A program made the translations under genes and the position numbers. A DNA stretch of 50,000 nt. Source: Isochrysis galbana. Lineage: Eukaryota; Haptophyta; Isochrysidales; Isochrysidaceae. The notes under the pieces are model-generated. The model ran no database searches, was not told where the DNA came from, and saw nothing but the letters and a program-made list of their open reading frames with translations. Where the stretch lies: contig JADDIW010000136.1 in the NCBI GenBank assembly GCA_018136815.1, forward strand, positions 1 through 50,000, in the 5' to 3' direction. Shown one piece after another: positions 10,478 to 21,038 of the stretch; the stretch's first letter is position 1, and each line of letters opens with the position of its first letter.

Positions 10478-10824
10478 ATTGTCGTATTCCATACGATGAC
10501 AGACTTTACTTATAACCTGTGGGTTATTTTAAGCCTTGAGGTCTCGTCGATTGGTATGCCGCCTCTTCTCTTACTTTCTCTCGACGTCATCAAATGTTCC
10601 ATGACCGTCTTCTGTCTTCTCTCGTCTATCGGTTGTAGCTCCCCAGCGAGGTCTGCCCTCGTTGTGCCGACCCCCGACCTCTCTGTCGCATGTCTGCGCG
10701 TTGCTAAGTTGCCCTGGTGCCGACGCCTGGCCGTCCGTCCAGGTGTGGTTAGTTTTCGCTCCGTTTGGTTTAGTTTGTGTGGCTCTGTTGTCATAGACTT
10801 TTTTGAGTCCATGCGTTGTAGTCT
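10478..10824 (-). repeat. Inverted copy of LINE-like segment (partner 12622-12959)
   Basis: The reverse complement of this segment matches 12622-12959 over about 340 bp, with one side starting at AGACTACAAC and the other at the Met-Glu-Tyr-Asp coding stretch. On the minus strand it encodes a degenerate version of the same peptide (GTTRADLAGEL, then DERR, then TSRESKRRGGIPIDET). The arms are 1.8 kb apart. They could be terminal inverted repeats, but conserved coding content suggests two copies of one retroelement in opposite orientation. Confidence 0.7.
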
Positions 10825-11248
10825 AGATCAAGATTAGTAGATGCCACTTCCGACTATATAGATCTTCTTAGAAAGAAAGCGGTGTCTCCACCCCCCGCTC
10901 CGGAGGAGCATGAGTTAGCTCCCCAAGAAGACCCAGACGCACATGATCTAGGAGACATTCTAGTGGACAAAGAGCATAAATACTATTTGCGCCGCCGGAG
11001 GGGCGACTATCACGAAGTCAAACTCAACGTTATTTATGGGAGAACCCCATATCCATGAATGGGTCAACCCGCAGTCATTGCCGGACGAACTATACACTCC
11101 GCTGAAGTGGGGACGAGCGTACGATGGGCCGGCTGAAACGGCGTATCCAATACCTCGTCAAGAATACACTTTTAAGGGCACGCATAAAACGCTAGAAGAT
11201 ATAAATGTCAAGGCTCTGACTAAAGCGTTCCTCGTGATGAGGAAAACG

Positions 11249-11772
11249 ACCTAGTTGGGCTGTAAGTACTGATATTAGTACTGATGCATTAGTATTAGCT
11301 CCCCATGAGCTGATATACTGATGTAAGTGCCTAGGCTGCCAATTCAAAATTAAAAAAAAACATCTGAAGATTTGCCAATTCAAAATTAAAACTGAAAAAA
11401 AAACTCCGGAGCGGGAACGAGCCCCCGCGCGAACAAGCGCAGAGGCGCGCCCGCCCGCTCCCTCCCCCTTGCTCTCTCCTGCTAGCTGCCCAGCTGCCCA
11501 CCCCCCACCACCTTGGCCTCTTGGCCTCTTCACATGCACCTGCCAACTCGTGCTCTCTGTTTGTTTGCGCTGCCCTCCCCTTTGCGCGCGCGCCACGCGC
11601 TGCACGCTGAACACTGTGAACACCCCCCAGTAAGTATAAGTATAATAATAGCGATACTAGAAGTCTAGAAGTTGTAATAGAGGTGTAAGCTGATATTAGT
11701 ACTGATGTAAGTACTGATGTAAGTGTAAGCTCAAAACCACCGTAAGCTTACGGACTGACAGCCCAACTAGGT
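11249..11772. mobile_element. 524-bp MITE with 15-bp inverted ends and 6-bp target duplication
   Basis: The left end ACCTAGTTGGGCTGT is the exact reverse complement of the right end ACAGCCCAACTAGGT. The element is flanked by AAAACG at 11243-11248 and 11773-11778. Inside, the subterminal motif CTGATATTAGTACTGATG occurs near both ends (about 11268 and 11688), along with many TAAGT/TACTGATG units. No coding frame. Its insertion breaks the LINE ORF. The superfamily is uncertain: 6-bp duplications are unusual and the ends do not match a family I can name. Confidence 0.85.
11356..11372 (-). mobile_element. 17-bp retroposon tail flanked by 19-bp direct repeats
   Basis: The sequence TGCCAATTCAAAATTAAAA occurs at 11337-11355 and again at 11373-11391. 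Between the copies lie only 17 bases, AAAAACATCTGAAGATT. These equal the left end of the 860-bp insertion at 26795. On the minus strand this is a 3' end AATCTTCAGATG followed by oligo(T). It looks like an extreme 5' truncation during target-primed reverse transcription. It sits inside the MITE and is therefore younger than it. Confidence 0.65.
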
Positions 11773-12172
11773 AAAACGAAGACACAAAAGTCCACATTAT
11801 GGTGGGAAAAGAGATTACCGCTCCTCTCGGGAAAATGGAAACAAATAATATCGCAATTATACAAGTATAACTTTCTAATTCTAATTCGAACGCCGAGGGA
11901 CTCTTATATTTATATGCACTTCAAGCACGTCCTACATAGGAGGATAGCTACGTACGGCGAATCGATTCGCTGACGATCCGACATGCCGCTTTTGCGGCAT
12001 AGCCCCCGAAAGCTCCACCCATATAGCCTTATGCATCGCGACGGAGCCCATCTTCGAATTCATAGAAGGGCTTCTAAGGATTAATCTTACTTAGGCCGGG
12101 CTCTGAAAGAAATATGTCGAACACGCGATGACTACAGCCTCATAGGCAGAGGGCCGTTCGATCGAGCCGGCA

Positions 12173-12517
12173 TCTGACGCGGTCGTGGAAGGTTCGTTGA
12201 CTGTTGCTGACGGGAAGATGTCTGACAGATCATAGTAGGAGTCGGGTCTGAGAGTGTCTGCCATCGAGCGCTACGAGCGACGAGGTAGACTTACGGTCGG
12301 AGAGAGGGCTGTCTTCTACCCGTAGCTTCGAGTTAACGTCGCGGTGAGGCCCGCAAGGCTATGACATGGGCGTTAAGGCATCTGACGCGGTCGTGGAAGG
12401 TTCGTTGACTGTTGCTGACGGGAAGATGTCTGACAGATCATAGATCATAGTAGGAGTCGGGTCTGAGAGTGTCTGCCATCGAGCGCTACGAGCGACGAGG
12501 TAGACTTACGGTCGGAG
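12173..12517 (+). repeat. 208-bp tandem duplication
   Basis: The segment beginning TCTGACGCGGTCGTGGAAGG at 12173 restarts at 12381 and runs to about 12517. The second copy has a 7-bp internal duplication, ATCATAG. The intervening 80 bp appear once. It follows the stop codon of the LINE ORF, so this may be a structured LINE 3' UTR or a separate minisatellite seed. Confidence 0.8.
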
Positions 12518-12621
12518 GATTGCAACGCGTGGCGTTGGCGAGTAGAGACGAGGCTAGCTAGCGAGCTAGTGGAAGAGAGAGAATGAGAATGAGAGCTTCT
12601 TAGGTCCGAGGTAGACACGGG

Positions 12622-13233
12622 AGACTACAACACATGGACACGAAAAAGTCTGAGGGCACAGAACCACACAACTAAACCAAACGGAGCGAAAACTAACCAC
12701 ACCTGGACGGACGGCCAGGCATCGGCACCAGGGCGATTCAGCAACGCGCAGACATGCGACAGAGGGTCGGCACAACGAGGGCAGACCTCGCTGGGGAGCT
12801 ACGACCGATGGACGAGAGAAGACGGAAGACAGTCATGGAAGATTTGATGACATCGAGAGAAAGTAAGAGAAGAGGCGGCATACCAATCGACGAGACCTTC
12901 AGGCTTAAAATAACCCACAGGTTAGAAGTAAAAGCCTGTCATCGTATGGAATACGACAAAATAGCCCAACGTCTCTTTTGCTACCAGGTAGACAGACCGC
13001 ATCCCTCCTCGGGATACTTAGGTATCCTGGCGTGGAGATATATCCTAACGGACTTTTACAACATTCAATATGGCAACGCGGACGGTAGGTCCGTTAGGTC
13101 GATCTTAAGGGCGATCTTTGCGAGATAATACCACCTATTAGTAACGGCGAAGGTCGGTTTCTTTCAGAGGCTGAAAAACAAAGAGAGAATATGGGGCTAC
13201 ACGCCCCGACTAACAAACATATTCGGAAAATGA
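12622..13233 (+). pseudogene. LINE-like ORF fragment, interrupted
   Basis: An open frame of 124 codons from 12754 ends at TAA (13126-13128), then continues in frame for 34 more codons with similar character (basic, aromatic) to TGA at 13231. This suggests one acquired stop. Residues 1-60 are shared with the inverted copy at 10478-10824. It has no catalytic motif I can name; it probably belongs to the same retroelement family as 10832-12094. Confidence 0.5.
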
Positions 13234-14095
13234 TAAGCCCTCTTTACACACGGTGGACAAAGACTTCAACCTGGGAACATCGGAAGACCTCCTGCAGGCG
13301 GAGGCGGCGAGAGGTTTGGACATACGAAACATCACTTAAGGTAGCTAAACCTCTCTAGTAGAAACCCCAACGGAAAGCATGAAAGATCTTATGAGATATA
13401 AGAGAAGGAGATGCAAGCCGAGTCCGAGCGAAGGAGAAGCCACAGTCTACGACAGTCTCCCGCCCCCTTCTCTCCAACTCGTGGCCGAAGCAGCGCGCGC
13501 GGCCTCCCCGGAACCAGCTTCTCCGCAATAGAGGGAACTGGGGAAGGGAGAGGGGGTTGTTAGGGGTGAAGGTTGGGTAGTAGGGAGGTCCATGAGCACA
13601 CTGCCTCATGCGGCACGCGTAGCGGAGATTTTTAAGAAGATTTTTTTAACGCTCAGCTGTTTTATTATATCGCATCGCGCCCCCTGTCCCCTGTATTCAC
13701 AGGATAAAATTCTCACCGAGCAGGAAAGATTAGACGATAGAAAGGGGGGAAAGGGGGGGGGGGGGGGATATCGGGGGGGGCATGGGGGAGGGAGGGGGGA
13801 GTGGCGGGGGGGGGGGGGGGGAGTGGCGGGGCGGGGGCGGGGGCGGGGGGGGGGCGGGGTCTGCAGGGGGGGGAGAAAGGCAGGGAGGGGGGGAAGAGCG
13901 AGGGCGCGCCCCCGGCCCCAGCCAGCAGTACACTCCCCCAGCTCTCGGTGCTCTACTTCCTCTCAGAGCAGTTGAGTTTGCGGTGGGTAGGGGTTGTGGG
14001 GTGGGCTGGGGTTGACAGTCAAAGCGCAGGGGGTCGGTTCTGCGGCCCGTTCGAACCCCCGCCCTGCGCACCGCTCCACACGCAGAAAGAGGACA
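13234..14095. other. Non-coding region with G-rich tract
   Basis: No gene seen. 13743-13870 is an almost uninterrupted series of G runs of 4 to 13, capable of forming several G-quadruplexes on the plus strand. It lies about 330 bp upstream of the PPP6R start. Glycine-rich open frames through it are artefacts. Confidence 0.6.
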
Positions 14096-14175
14096 ACTCA
14101 GCTCACAGAGAGAGGACAGCACAGCTCACAGAGAGAGGACCAGCTCAGCCAACAGAGAGAGGACAGCTCAGCCAT
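14096..14175 (+). repeat. About 20-bp minisatellite in the PPP6R leader
   Basis: Four imperfect units of CAGCTCACAGAGAGAGGACA end 20 bp before the start codon. It is the purine-rich counterpart of the tracts that precede the other genes. Confidence 0.8.
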
Positions 14176-14195
14176 AGGTAGAGGGCGAGTGACGC

Positions 14196-16798
14196 ATGTT
14201 CTGGTCACTCCACGGGACGACCTCTTCCATCGACACGCTGCTGGCAAGCGAGGATGGCTTCACGTTGGAGCAGTTGCTCGATGAGGACGATTTGCTCCAG
14301 GAGTGCAAATCGCAAAACGACAAGCTTGTCGAATTCCTAGCACAACCGGACAATATGTCCAAGATGATCGACTACGTCGTCGACATGCCGAAGGAATCTG
14401 ACTCTGAGGCGCGCAGATTCAAATTTCCGTACATTTCCTCGGAGGTACTCTGCTGCGACCTGCAGATGATCCGCGATGTCATCTTCGCGCAGCCCCACCT
14501 CGTCGAGAAACTGCTCTCCATCCTCCAGCAGGAGCCGCCTCTCATGCCGGTGCTGGTCGGCTACATGTCGAAGGTAGTTGTCGCCCTCTTCAAGGGCTCG
14601 CCCGAGGCCTTTTGCGCATTCTTCAATACCATCTGGGCGGACCCGCCGCCTGACTCGCTGATGACACTGCCAAAGCTAATGCAGCGTCTAATGCTCCACT
14701 TGGGCTCAGACGCTGTCTTACAGCTGCTCACGGTGCGCCCAGCCTGCTGCGCGCGCCTTGATGCGGATGTGGATGCCCGAGGCTCATTGCGCCAAACCCC
14801 ATCCCCTGTGCCTCACCCCCCACCCTACTCCTTTCAGGTCCTCTGCATTGGCGAGCCGATGATGACGGAGCCGGGGACGGCACAGCAGATGCAACCGCTG
14901 ACTGCCTCGTGGATACCACACGAAACCCTTGTGCCTGCCCTATTTGATCACCTCGGTTCCCCCGACCCCGAGGCTGCGCTCAACGCGTCTGCCATCCTGA
15001 ACATGCTGCTGGAGTCTAGCCCGACGCTGCCGAGCCGCTTCTGTGAACCCGAGTCGGAAGCGCGCCTGCATTGCGTTGAGCTGGTCCAAGCTTGCTTCAC
15101 CAGCCCTGCCGCCGGCTCGTCCTCTGGGCCGCCTGGGCTGCATCTGCCCGCACTGGATGTGCTAGTCCGGCTTCTGACACGGTGTAGAGAAATCGGATCA
15201 ACATCATCATGCGCTCCGAATCTGATCCGCGCCGTGGCGGACTCGATCGACTCGTTCTTTGTCGCGCTCGCCACGCCCGCACAGCTACCGGAGAGAATCC
15301 GTCGGTTCCTCCCCGAGAAGGTGGCGCGTTCGCATCCACGGCCACAGGCTGCCACTCGATGCAAGCTCCTTGCATTGTTCGAGGAGGTTTTGCGACGCGA
15401 GGACAGCGAGGCGCTCGAGGCGCTGTGTCAGCTCGGATTCTTCCACGTCGTGCTAGACATTCTCCTCTTGCCACATCACTGTAATGCATTGCACATGAGG
15501 ACAGCGGCTATCCTAGACGTTGTTCTCTCCGATCGGGGCGCCATGGAGGGCGACTCGACAGCCAAGCCCGCGAGCAGCTCACGTGACGCCCTCTTGAACG
15601 CTCTCCTAGTTGAAGCGCAGATGCCGCAGCGCCTCATGGAGTGCGCGACAGCTTCGACAGCGATGGCTGTGCGGCCAGCGGGACACGCGTATGTCATGGT
15701 GCTCACCCGTGCGCTAGTCGAGACGGCAACGCGTGAGCCTGCAGTTGCGGCTGTTCTGGAGAAAGTCGACGGGTGGGAGGAGTTTGTCGGCCCCGAAGGG
15801 CTCCTGGTCATATGGGAAGGCGTGCAATCCACGCCGCTTGGAGGCAAGGTCCCCCAACGGTCATCCGACCTGGATGAAGTGCGTCCTCGCACGCACGCCT
15901 CGCCTTCAACCCCTGCTCCCTAGCCGCGTCCTTCGGCACTGCACTTTGCGCCCTGTGCCCACCACCTTTTGGTGGTGTACATGCCCGACGCCCAGCATCC
16001 GTATTGCTCCCCATGCAGGACTCCGATGGCGATGACTACGACACATCACCTGAACTGGAGCGCGCCTTGCAGATGCAGCTCGCCCTCCGCGCCCAGCAGG
16101 CCGAGCAAGCCTCCAGCGCATCTGGTGACGACGGGCGCGACGGAGACAGCAACGGGGCATACCTCGAACACTTTGCCGATCTCCTCTCTGGGCGGGACTT
16201 CGTCAACGACATGGGCCATAATCTCGACGAGGTGCGCCTTCGAGCTACGCTTCCAAATCTTCCTAAGCAGGGCCGCGCGCCTCCGAGAAGGAGGAGCACA
16301 CAGCTATGCACACCGCGCTTTCACCCCCCTCCCCTGTTCAATTTGCGGCATTCGCAGGTGTTGCAGGAGGAAGCAGCGAGACTGGGGGGCTCTCAGTGGG
16401 ACGCTTCCTTCGATGATGACGAGTTCGAGATGGACGAATCTCCCGTCGAAATGGCTGCAAATGAAGCTGAGTCGGCAGCGCCGGCGGCGCCGCTGGGCGA
16501 GCTGCTCAAGGCGGACATTTTGGATGAATCCAGCAAGGCTACTGAGCCCAAGGCCACCGAAGAGTCGCTCATCGATGGGTTTGCGGACTTCAGCATGGTG
16601 CCGATTCCAGCGGCGCCAATGACGGCGCCTGCGCCTGCCCTTGACAATGATTGGAGCGCTTTTGAAGCCGATTTCGGAACGTCCGCCGCTCCACCCACGG
16701 CGCCTGCGGCCGGCGACAGCGGGGCGATGGACTTACTGGGACTCAATACGGAGGGCAGCAACGGCACTCATGCGAACGAATCGCTAGCCGATTCCTAG
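14196..16798 (+). CDS. PPP6R: SAPS-domain regulatory subunit of protein phosphatase 6
   Basis: Four exons: 14196-14732, 14838-15878, 16019-16231, 16358-16798 (743 residues). The introns are 105, 140 and 126 bp, all GT-AG and phase 0, with donors GTGCG. The N-terminus has the family hallmark: MFW, then SSIDTLL, then LEQLLDEDDLLQECKSQNDKL and FKFPYISSEVLCCD. The SAPS domain fills roughly residues 10-450. Residues after 560 are acidic and low-complexity with a DNDWSAFEADF-like motif, as in other members. SAPS proteins (yeast Sap185/190, human PPP6R1-3) bind the Sit4/PP6 catalytic subunit and direct it to substrates in cell-cycle and stress control. The 105- and 126-bp introns are multiples of three without stops, so retention would give a longer protein. 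Confidence 0.93.
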
Positions 16799-17980
16799 AA
16801 GCGGCTGAGCATTCCGCGCCTAGGTGGCATGCCCTTGATCTGCTACTGGGCGTGTAGGGACTCGGCTCTTCCAGCCCGAGTGATCTGCACCGCATCATCC
16901 CTATTCGCATCACTGGTATGCCGTTGCGCATCCCCTCGATGCGCGTGCCAAGCGGGCTTTCGCTAACCTGTCCTCCTGGTTTGCCTGCCCACTGCGACGT
17001 GGGGCACGCTGGGTCGTACAGTGGTGAGACGTCCAGTGCAAGACATCTGCATGGACGCAAGGACGGCCAAATGTGCGCGAGAAACGCCGCGCATTTTGGC
17101 ACCACCGCACCCAGCACTCTGCTGATGTGGACCAGATGCCGACGTAGCCATCACGCTCCCTCATTTCACACACCAAGCTCAGTGCAAGACCCCAATTGTG
17201 CGTCGTGGTGTGCTCGATTCGACCCTCATCGGTCGCCTGCCCCCGAGCTTGGACGCCGAGCAAGCTGGTGCAAGTCGCTGCGGTTGGTTCTGAATGATGA
17301 CAACGGCAAGGCCGCTGCGTTGGTAGCTCACTATCTCATTTTACGTACGCCGATGAGACATGACAATGTGCTTGGTTGTACAATGGCAGGCCCAGCGTTT
17401 GCTAGAGCATGAGCGTCGGGGGGTACGGGGACGGATGAGGGAATGGTTTTCACATGCCGCTGATATTCGTCGGTTTGCAGGATGGTCCCGCGATCAACTC
17501 ACTTGTTTCGCGCAGACCTATGCCGCGCCATCATCTTTTGGCTTCCCTCACAATCGAACAGCACACTCTACCATGTTTGTTTGACCCCTTCGTCCCGTGC
17601 CAACTGCACACCGTGCATGCACATGACGGCCTCGTGAATGCTTACGCTTTCTCGCTCTTGTGCAACCTGTGCTTATTGTGGCTTGAGCTTGTGTGCTCGT
17701 GGCTTGAGCTCGTGGTGGTATTCCTATGCGTTTGTCTGCGTGAATATGAGCGCCCCTCGTCCTCTTGCACGCCTTGTGCAAGGAAGCCGATTGTATAACA
17801 ATGTGGTGCTCTCCAAAGCCAAACTAAGCGCAATCCATATAGATATAGTCCATAGGCGCGCGTTCTTTCTACTAGCTTACCTATTTCAAAAATATTCTTG
17901 AAGATGTCTCCTAAGCTACTAGTGCCCCTCACCACCACCACTCGAAGTTCACGCTGACATCGCCTTAACCTTAACCCCTA
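16799..17980. other. Intergenic, no gene seen
   Basis: 3' flank of PPP6R. Open frames on both strands lack coding bias or domains. A short match to 7519-7539 (reverse complement) lies at about 17886-17907. Confidence 0.5.
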
Positions 17981-18407
17981 CCTCTACTAGGGCGGTCAAA
18001 CAGGGCTTTTTAAGTACTAATATGGGGGGGGGGGTGACATTTTTTGACCATTTTCCAAAGTCCACAACAAAACTCCCAGGGGGGCCACCTGCCGCCACGA
18101 AAATCTTCGCCAGAAAATGGTGCGATTCTCCTCCCCCCTCGCCCCTCCCTTGCACAAGCTCTGGGGCTCTACCGGTAAAGAACCGCGGCGCCCGCCGCGG
18201 GAGTGATAGACGTATTTTGAAACAGAGTATTCATCACACCGGATTCCTTATTGATCCGTCCCACTCGTCGGCCGCCCGAGATTGATCGCCTGCCTGCTGA
18301 AGGCAAGACGTCATCTGCGCAGCCCTCAGCGCACCTCATAGTGCGCGCACACGGCCCCCTAGGCCACACACGTACCCGCCCTGACCACCCCGACCCGCCC
18401 CTCGCAG

Positions 18408-18857
18408 GATTCGCCCTCGCCCGACGTTGCCACCGACTTCCAGCTTCTCAACGCTGGGGTCATCGACACCTGGCTCACGAGCGCCAGCGTCCAGGCCGTC
18501 CTCGCCGCGCTCCTGTGCTCGAGCCCCCCCAATCCGGCGTTGGTCGACGAGGCTCGTCCAGTGGGTGGCCTGAGTGTGGCCCACGCGACCGCGCTCCACG
18601 CCGCTGCGGAAGAATGGGCTCAAAATCTCGCCAGAGCGCACATACGCGCGTCTTGCGAGGCCACACCACCGGGAGCTGATGTTATATTCGCCCGGTGGGT
18701 GGAGGCCTTGACAGGCGGCGCAGGTACTCTGCAGGCGCTTCCGCAGGCGAGGAGCACCGCCACGAGGTTGCTGCTGGCAAGGGCGGCGCGCTACGCCAAG
18801 GCGCAGGCAAAGATCTTGTATCACTCGGAATACAAGGCCCTCGCGGCGGCGCGTTAG
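18408..18857 (+). CDS. Last exon of an unknown protein carried by the hAT-like element
   Basis: An open frame of 149 codons plus stop, beginning right after the acceptor-like CCCCTCGCAG. Its first part (DSPSPD, then LLNAGVIDTWLTSASVQA) has a counterpart in copy B at about 35301 (ESPALE, then LLDIVTVDAWLASANL), also just after CCCCTCGCAG. The same exon and splice site are therefore kept in both elements. The rest is Ala-rich and helical. I recognise no domain; it could be the C-terminus of a transposase. Upstream exons are missing here. Confidence 0.4.
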   Translation, partial: DSPSPDVATDFQLLNAGVIDTWLTSASVQAVLAALLCSSPPNPALVDEARPVGGLSVAHATALHAAAEEWAQNLARAHIRASCEATPPGADVIFARWVEALTGGAGTLQALPQARSTATRLLLARAARYAKAQAKILYHSEYKALAAAR

Positions 18858-18883
18858 CGCGCATGCGGGGCGAATGGTCGCAG

Positions 18884-19280
18884 ACTTCGACGAGGTTCCA
18901 GCGCGCGGCGGGCGCGATTGGCGGCGCCGTCCCGGCGGCACTTTGACATTTGGTGCCTTGGCTGGCCCGCACACCGGGCTAATGAGCAAGAAGGGCCTCG
19001 CAGCGCGCCCGGTCGCGGCTCCGAGTTGGGCGCTCCGGGCCCCTCGGGGCCGTGCGTGAGCGCGTTTGAATGCCGCCGGGGGTGGATTGCGACGAGGCAC
19101 CGGCGCGCGGCTGGCGCGATTGGCGTCGCTGGCGCGGCGGGTTCTGCTCACTCAATGTCCAGGCTGGCCCGGACACCGGGCTGATGGCGAAGAAAGCTTT
19201 CGCAGCGCGCCCGGGCGCACGCCTAACTCGGGCGCTCCGGGACCCCTCCGTTGGCGCGCTAGCGAGGGACGCGAGGGGGC
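18884..19280 (+). repeat. Tandem pair of about 200-bp GC-rich modules
   Basis: Two units, at about 18884 and 19085, share GCGCGATTGGCG, CTGGCCCG.ACACCGGGCT and the GCAGCGCGCCCGG core. Related modules occur at about 29213, 35460-35650, 35640-35760 and 37321-37490. All but the 29213 copy lie inside the TAGGGCGG elements. Confidence 0.65.
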
Positions 19281-20094
19281 GATTTGCGATGAGGCGGCGG
19301 CGGGCATGGGGGGCAGTAAGAGGCGCTCCTGGCAGCCTACGCGCATGGCTGTGGCTGTCCGAGGCACGCTGCGCCGGGTACGCGTCGATTAGCGGCCCGA
19401 CGCTCGCCCGCGCTCGCGTCGGACGTCGGCCCTCCGCGATAGTGATTTCTGGCCAATTTGCGCGTTTTCTGGTTACGCATCGCTGTGGGGGCTACCGTGG
19501 GGGTCTAGGGCCCAAAGGGCACCGGATATGTGCTAGTTACACCTATCCGGTCACCATATCCAAAAATCTCGTAATGAATCCTCAATCTTGACTTGGTCAA
19601 TTTTCACCCTTAGAAGTTAAAATAGCTGTTTGACCGCCCTACCTCTACTCCCTCCCTCCCTCCCCCCCCCCTCGTTCCTTGCTTTTCTTCGGTTTCGGTT
19701 TCGGCGGGTCGGCCCATGTACACTACGTTGGGCCTAGCGGCTAGCGGTGCGGGAAGGGGTGGGGCGGGCGCAACCTAGCTCCTGGGTTGAAGGTGGCGTT
19801 CCGTCGAAAGAGGACCACGCGAACGTTTTATTTTCACATATCTATGTCTATATCTATGAAGTAAATGTTATTGTGATTTCCCCGGTACATAGCCGCTAAG
19901 GCCCGCTGAGCGCAAGGCGCGGTGAGCATCCCGTCTTCCTCTTCTTCAGAACGCTCCGCGCACTTTCAGGTCCAAGACCCTCCCTTCAGTGGCAAGGCTT
20001 CAGGCCTTCAGGTATATATCCATCGACTCTGTGACACGGTGGGCACCGCTGCTGTGCTGCTGTTGATCGCCAGCGTGTGACCTACTAGTGACCT

Positions 20095-20460
20095 CCCACC
20101 CTGCTCACGAGAGCTCTGGATTCAGCATGGCCACCACCTCCATGCCATTCTTCGGCCGATCGCGGGCGATCGGACGTCGCGGAAGCTCCGCGTTTCTAAT
20201 AGTGATGCGCCCTACATACTACATTCACCACTCTGATTCCCTTCCGTGAGCTCCCGCCTCAATCTCCCAAAATAGACCGCCACGCGCGGGGGAAGGGAGG
20301 GGGGCCACTCACCGACGCCATTGCCTCTCGTGGGGCGGGAGGGGGTCGTTCGGAGGGGGGAGGCGGCTGGCGGGGCAGGTAAGGGGGAACCCTGCGGAAT
20401 CCTTGGACACCCAGGGGAGGTGGGAAATAGTGGTTAAAATGAGTGAGTGACCGAGCTAAC
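20095..20460. repeat. Dispersed 360-bp repeat, copy 1
   Basis: Matches 47981-48347 almost continuously: CCCACCCTGCTC, then CGATCGCGGGCGATCGGACG, CTCCGCGTTTCTAATAGTGA, CAATCTCCCAAAATAGACCG and GAGTGAGTGACCG. The GAGTGACCGGGCTAC end also occurs at about 29755 and 44536, so it may be a terminus shared by a larger family. No coding capacity and no clear target duplication. Confidence 0.8.
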
Positions 20461-21038
20461 AAATTCAAAACGGATCCCATCACCCACGCCCAGCGTGGGA
20501 GTGCTGCTGTGTTGCTGTAAGCCTCCCGGCCAGCACCGCCGCAGCCCTTCCCCCCCCAACTTAGGGCGAAGCTGTCCCTCCGGGGACGGGAGGGGCCTTC
20601 CCCTCTCCCCCCCCCCCCCCCCCCCTTCCCATCCTTCTCCTGCTTCCCGCTCCCGTCTCAAACCTCGCAGTCCGCCCCTCCTCTCCTCCCTGCCGCCCCG
20701 CCCCCCCCCCCCCCCCCGCCCCCCGGGGGGCTCTCACGGTCAGGGGGCGGGGGGACTGAGTACCCCGGCCCCCCAGCAGCAAGGCGGAGACGCCCGGTAG
20801 AAAGGGCCCCGGCGGGGGGCGGCCGCGCAGCGCTTCCCCGGGAAGAGGAGGGTGACGAACGAGGGAGGAGGCTTTGAGCGAGGGCGCGGAAGGCGAGAGG
20901 GAAAGGAGGAGGGAGCGAGGCAGAGCAGGATAGACAAGACGGCAACGGAGAGGGGCAGGGCTCAAGGAAGAGAGGGAGGGAAGCAGAGAGGGAGGTAGAG
21001 AGAGGCCGAGAGAAGAGGAGAGAGAGGTGGCAGTAGGG
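20461..21038. promoter_or_regulatory. Poly-C blocks and purine tract upstream of the SET gene
   Basis: Two C runs (about 20607-20625 and 20699-20717) are followed by about 200 bp of A/G-rich sequence (20830-21035) that ends at the SET start. Probably promoter and 5' UTR. The long minus-strand frames here are low-complexity artefacts. Confidence 0.5.

Larger units (their letters stand above)
10832..12094 (+). pseudogene. C-terminal part of a LINE-type reverse transcriptase ORF, broken
   Basis: An ancient reading frame can be followed from about 10832 to the stop at 12092-12094, with a frameshift near 11040, a 524-bp MITE at 11249-11772 and another frameshift near 11971. Removing the MITE plus one target duplication joins the frame exactly (AGG AAA ACG to AAG ACA). 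The C-terminus has Cys at 11984 and 11993, then His and Cys downstream, in the form C-x2-C-G-x3-E-S-x2-H-x3-C. That is the zinc-binding motif found after the polymerase domain of many non-LTR retrotransposons (zf-RVT). The polymerase catalytic core itself is not present, so this is a truncated 3' part. Third positions are AT-rich compared with host genes. Confidence 0.65.
17988..19641. mobile_element. hAT-like DNA transposon, copy A (1.65 kb)
   Basis: Ends TAGGGCGGTCAAACAG and its complement CTGTTTGACCGCCCTA. Flanked by CCTCTAC at 17981-17987 and 19642-19648 (7 bp, possibly 8 with one ambiguous base). TAGGG-type ends and about 8-bp duplications fit the hAT superfamily. The first 150 bp and last 150 bp match the ends of the larger element at 34127-37778, including a G run near the left end and GGGCCCAAAGGGCACCG near the right. 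Inside are one coding exon (18408-18857) and tandem GC-rich modules. No transposase core was seen, so it is non-autonomous. Confidence 0.8.

Noticed and set aside
14096-14175. Possible CRISPR-like array
   Set aside because: Only four imperfect 20-bp tandem units without spacers, in a eukaryotic 5' UTR.
13801-14181. Glycine-rich ORFs over the G tract
   Set aside because: Pure composition effect of G runs.
15097-15489. Several minus-strand ORFs inside PPP6R
   Set aside because: Antisense shadows of a firmly identified gene.
17988-18004. Host-gene conserved element
   Set aside because: The sequence recurs as inverted ends of two elements with a target duplication at one, so it is a transposon terminus.
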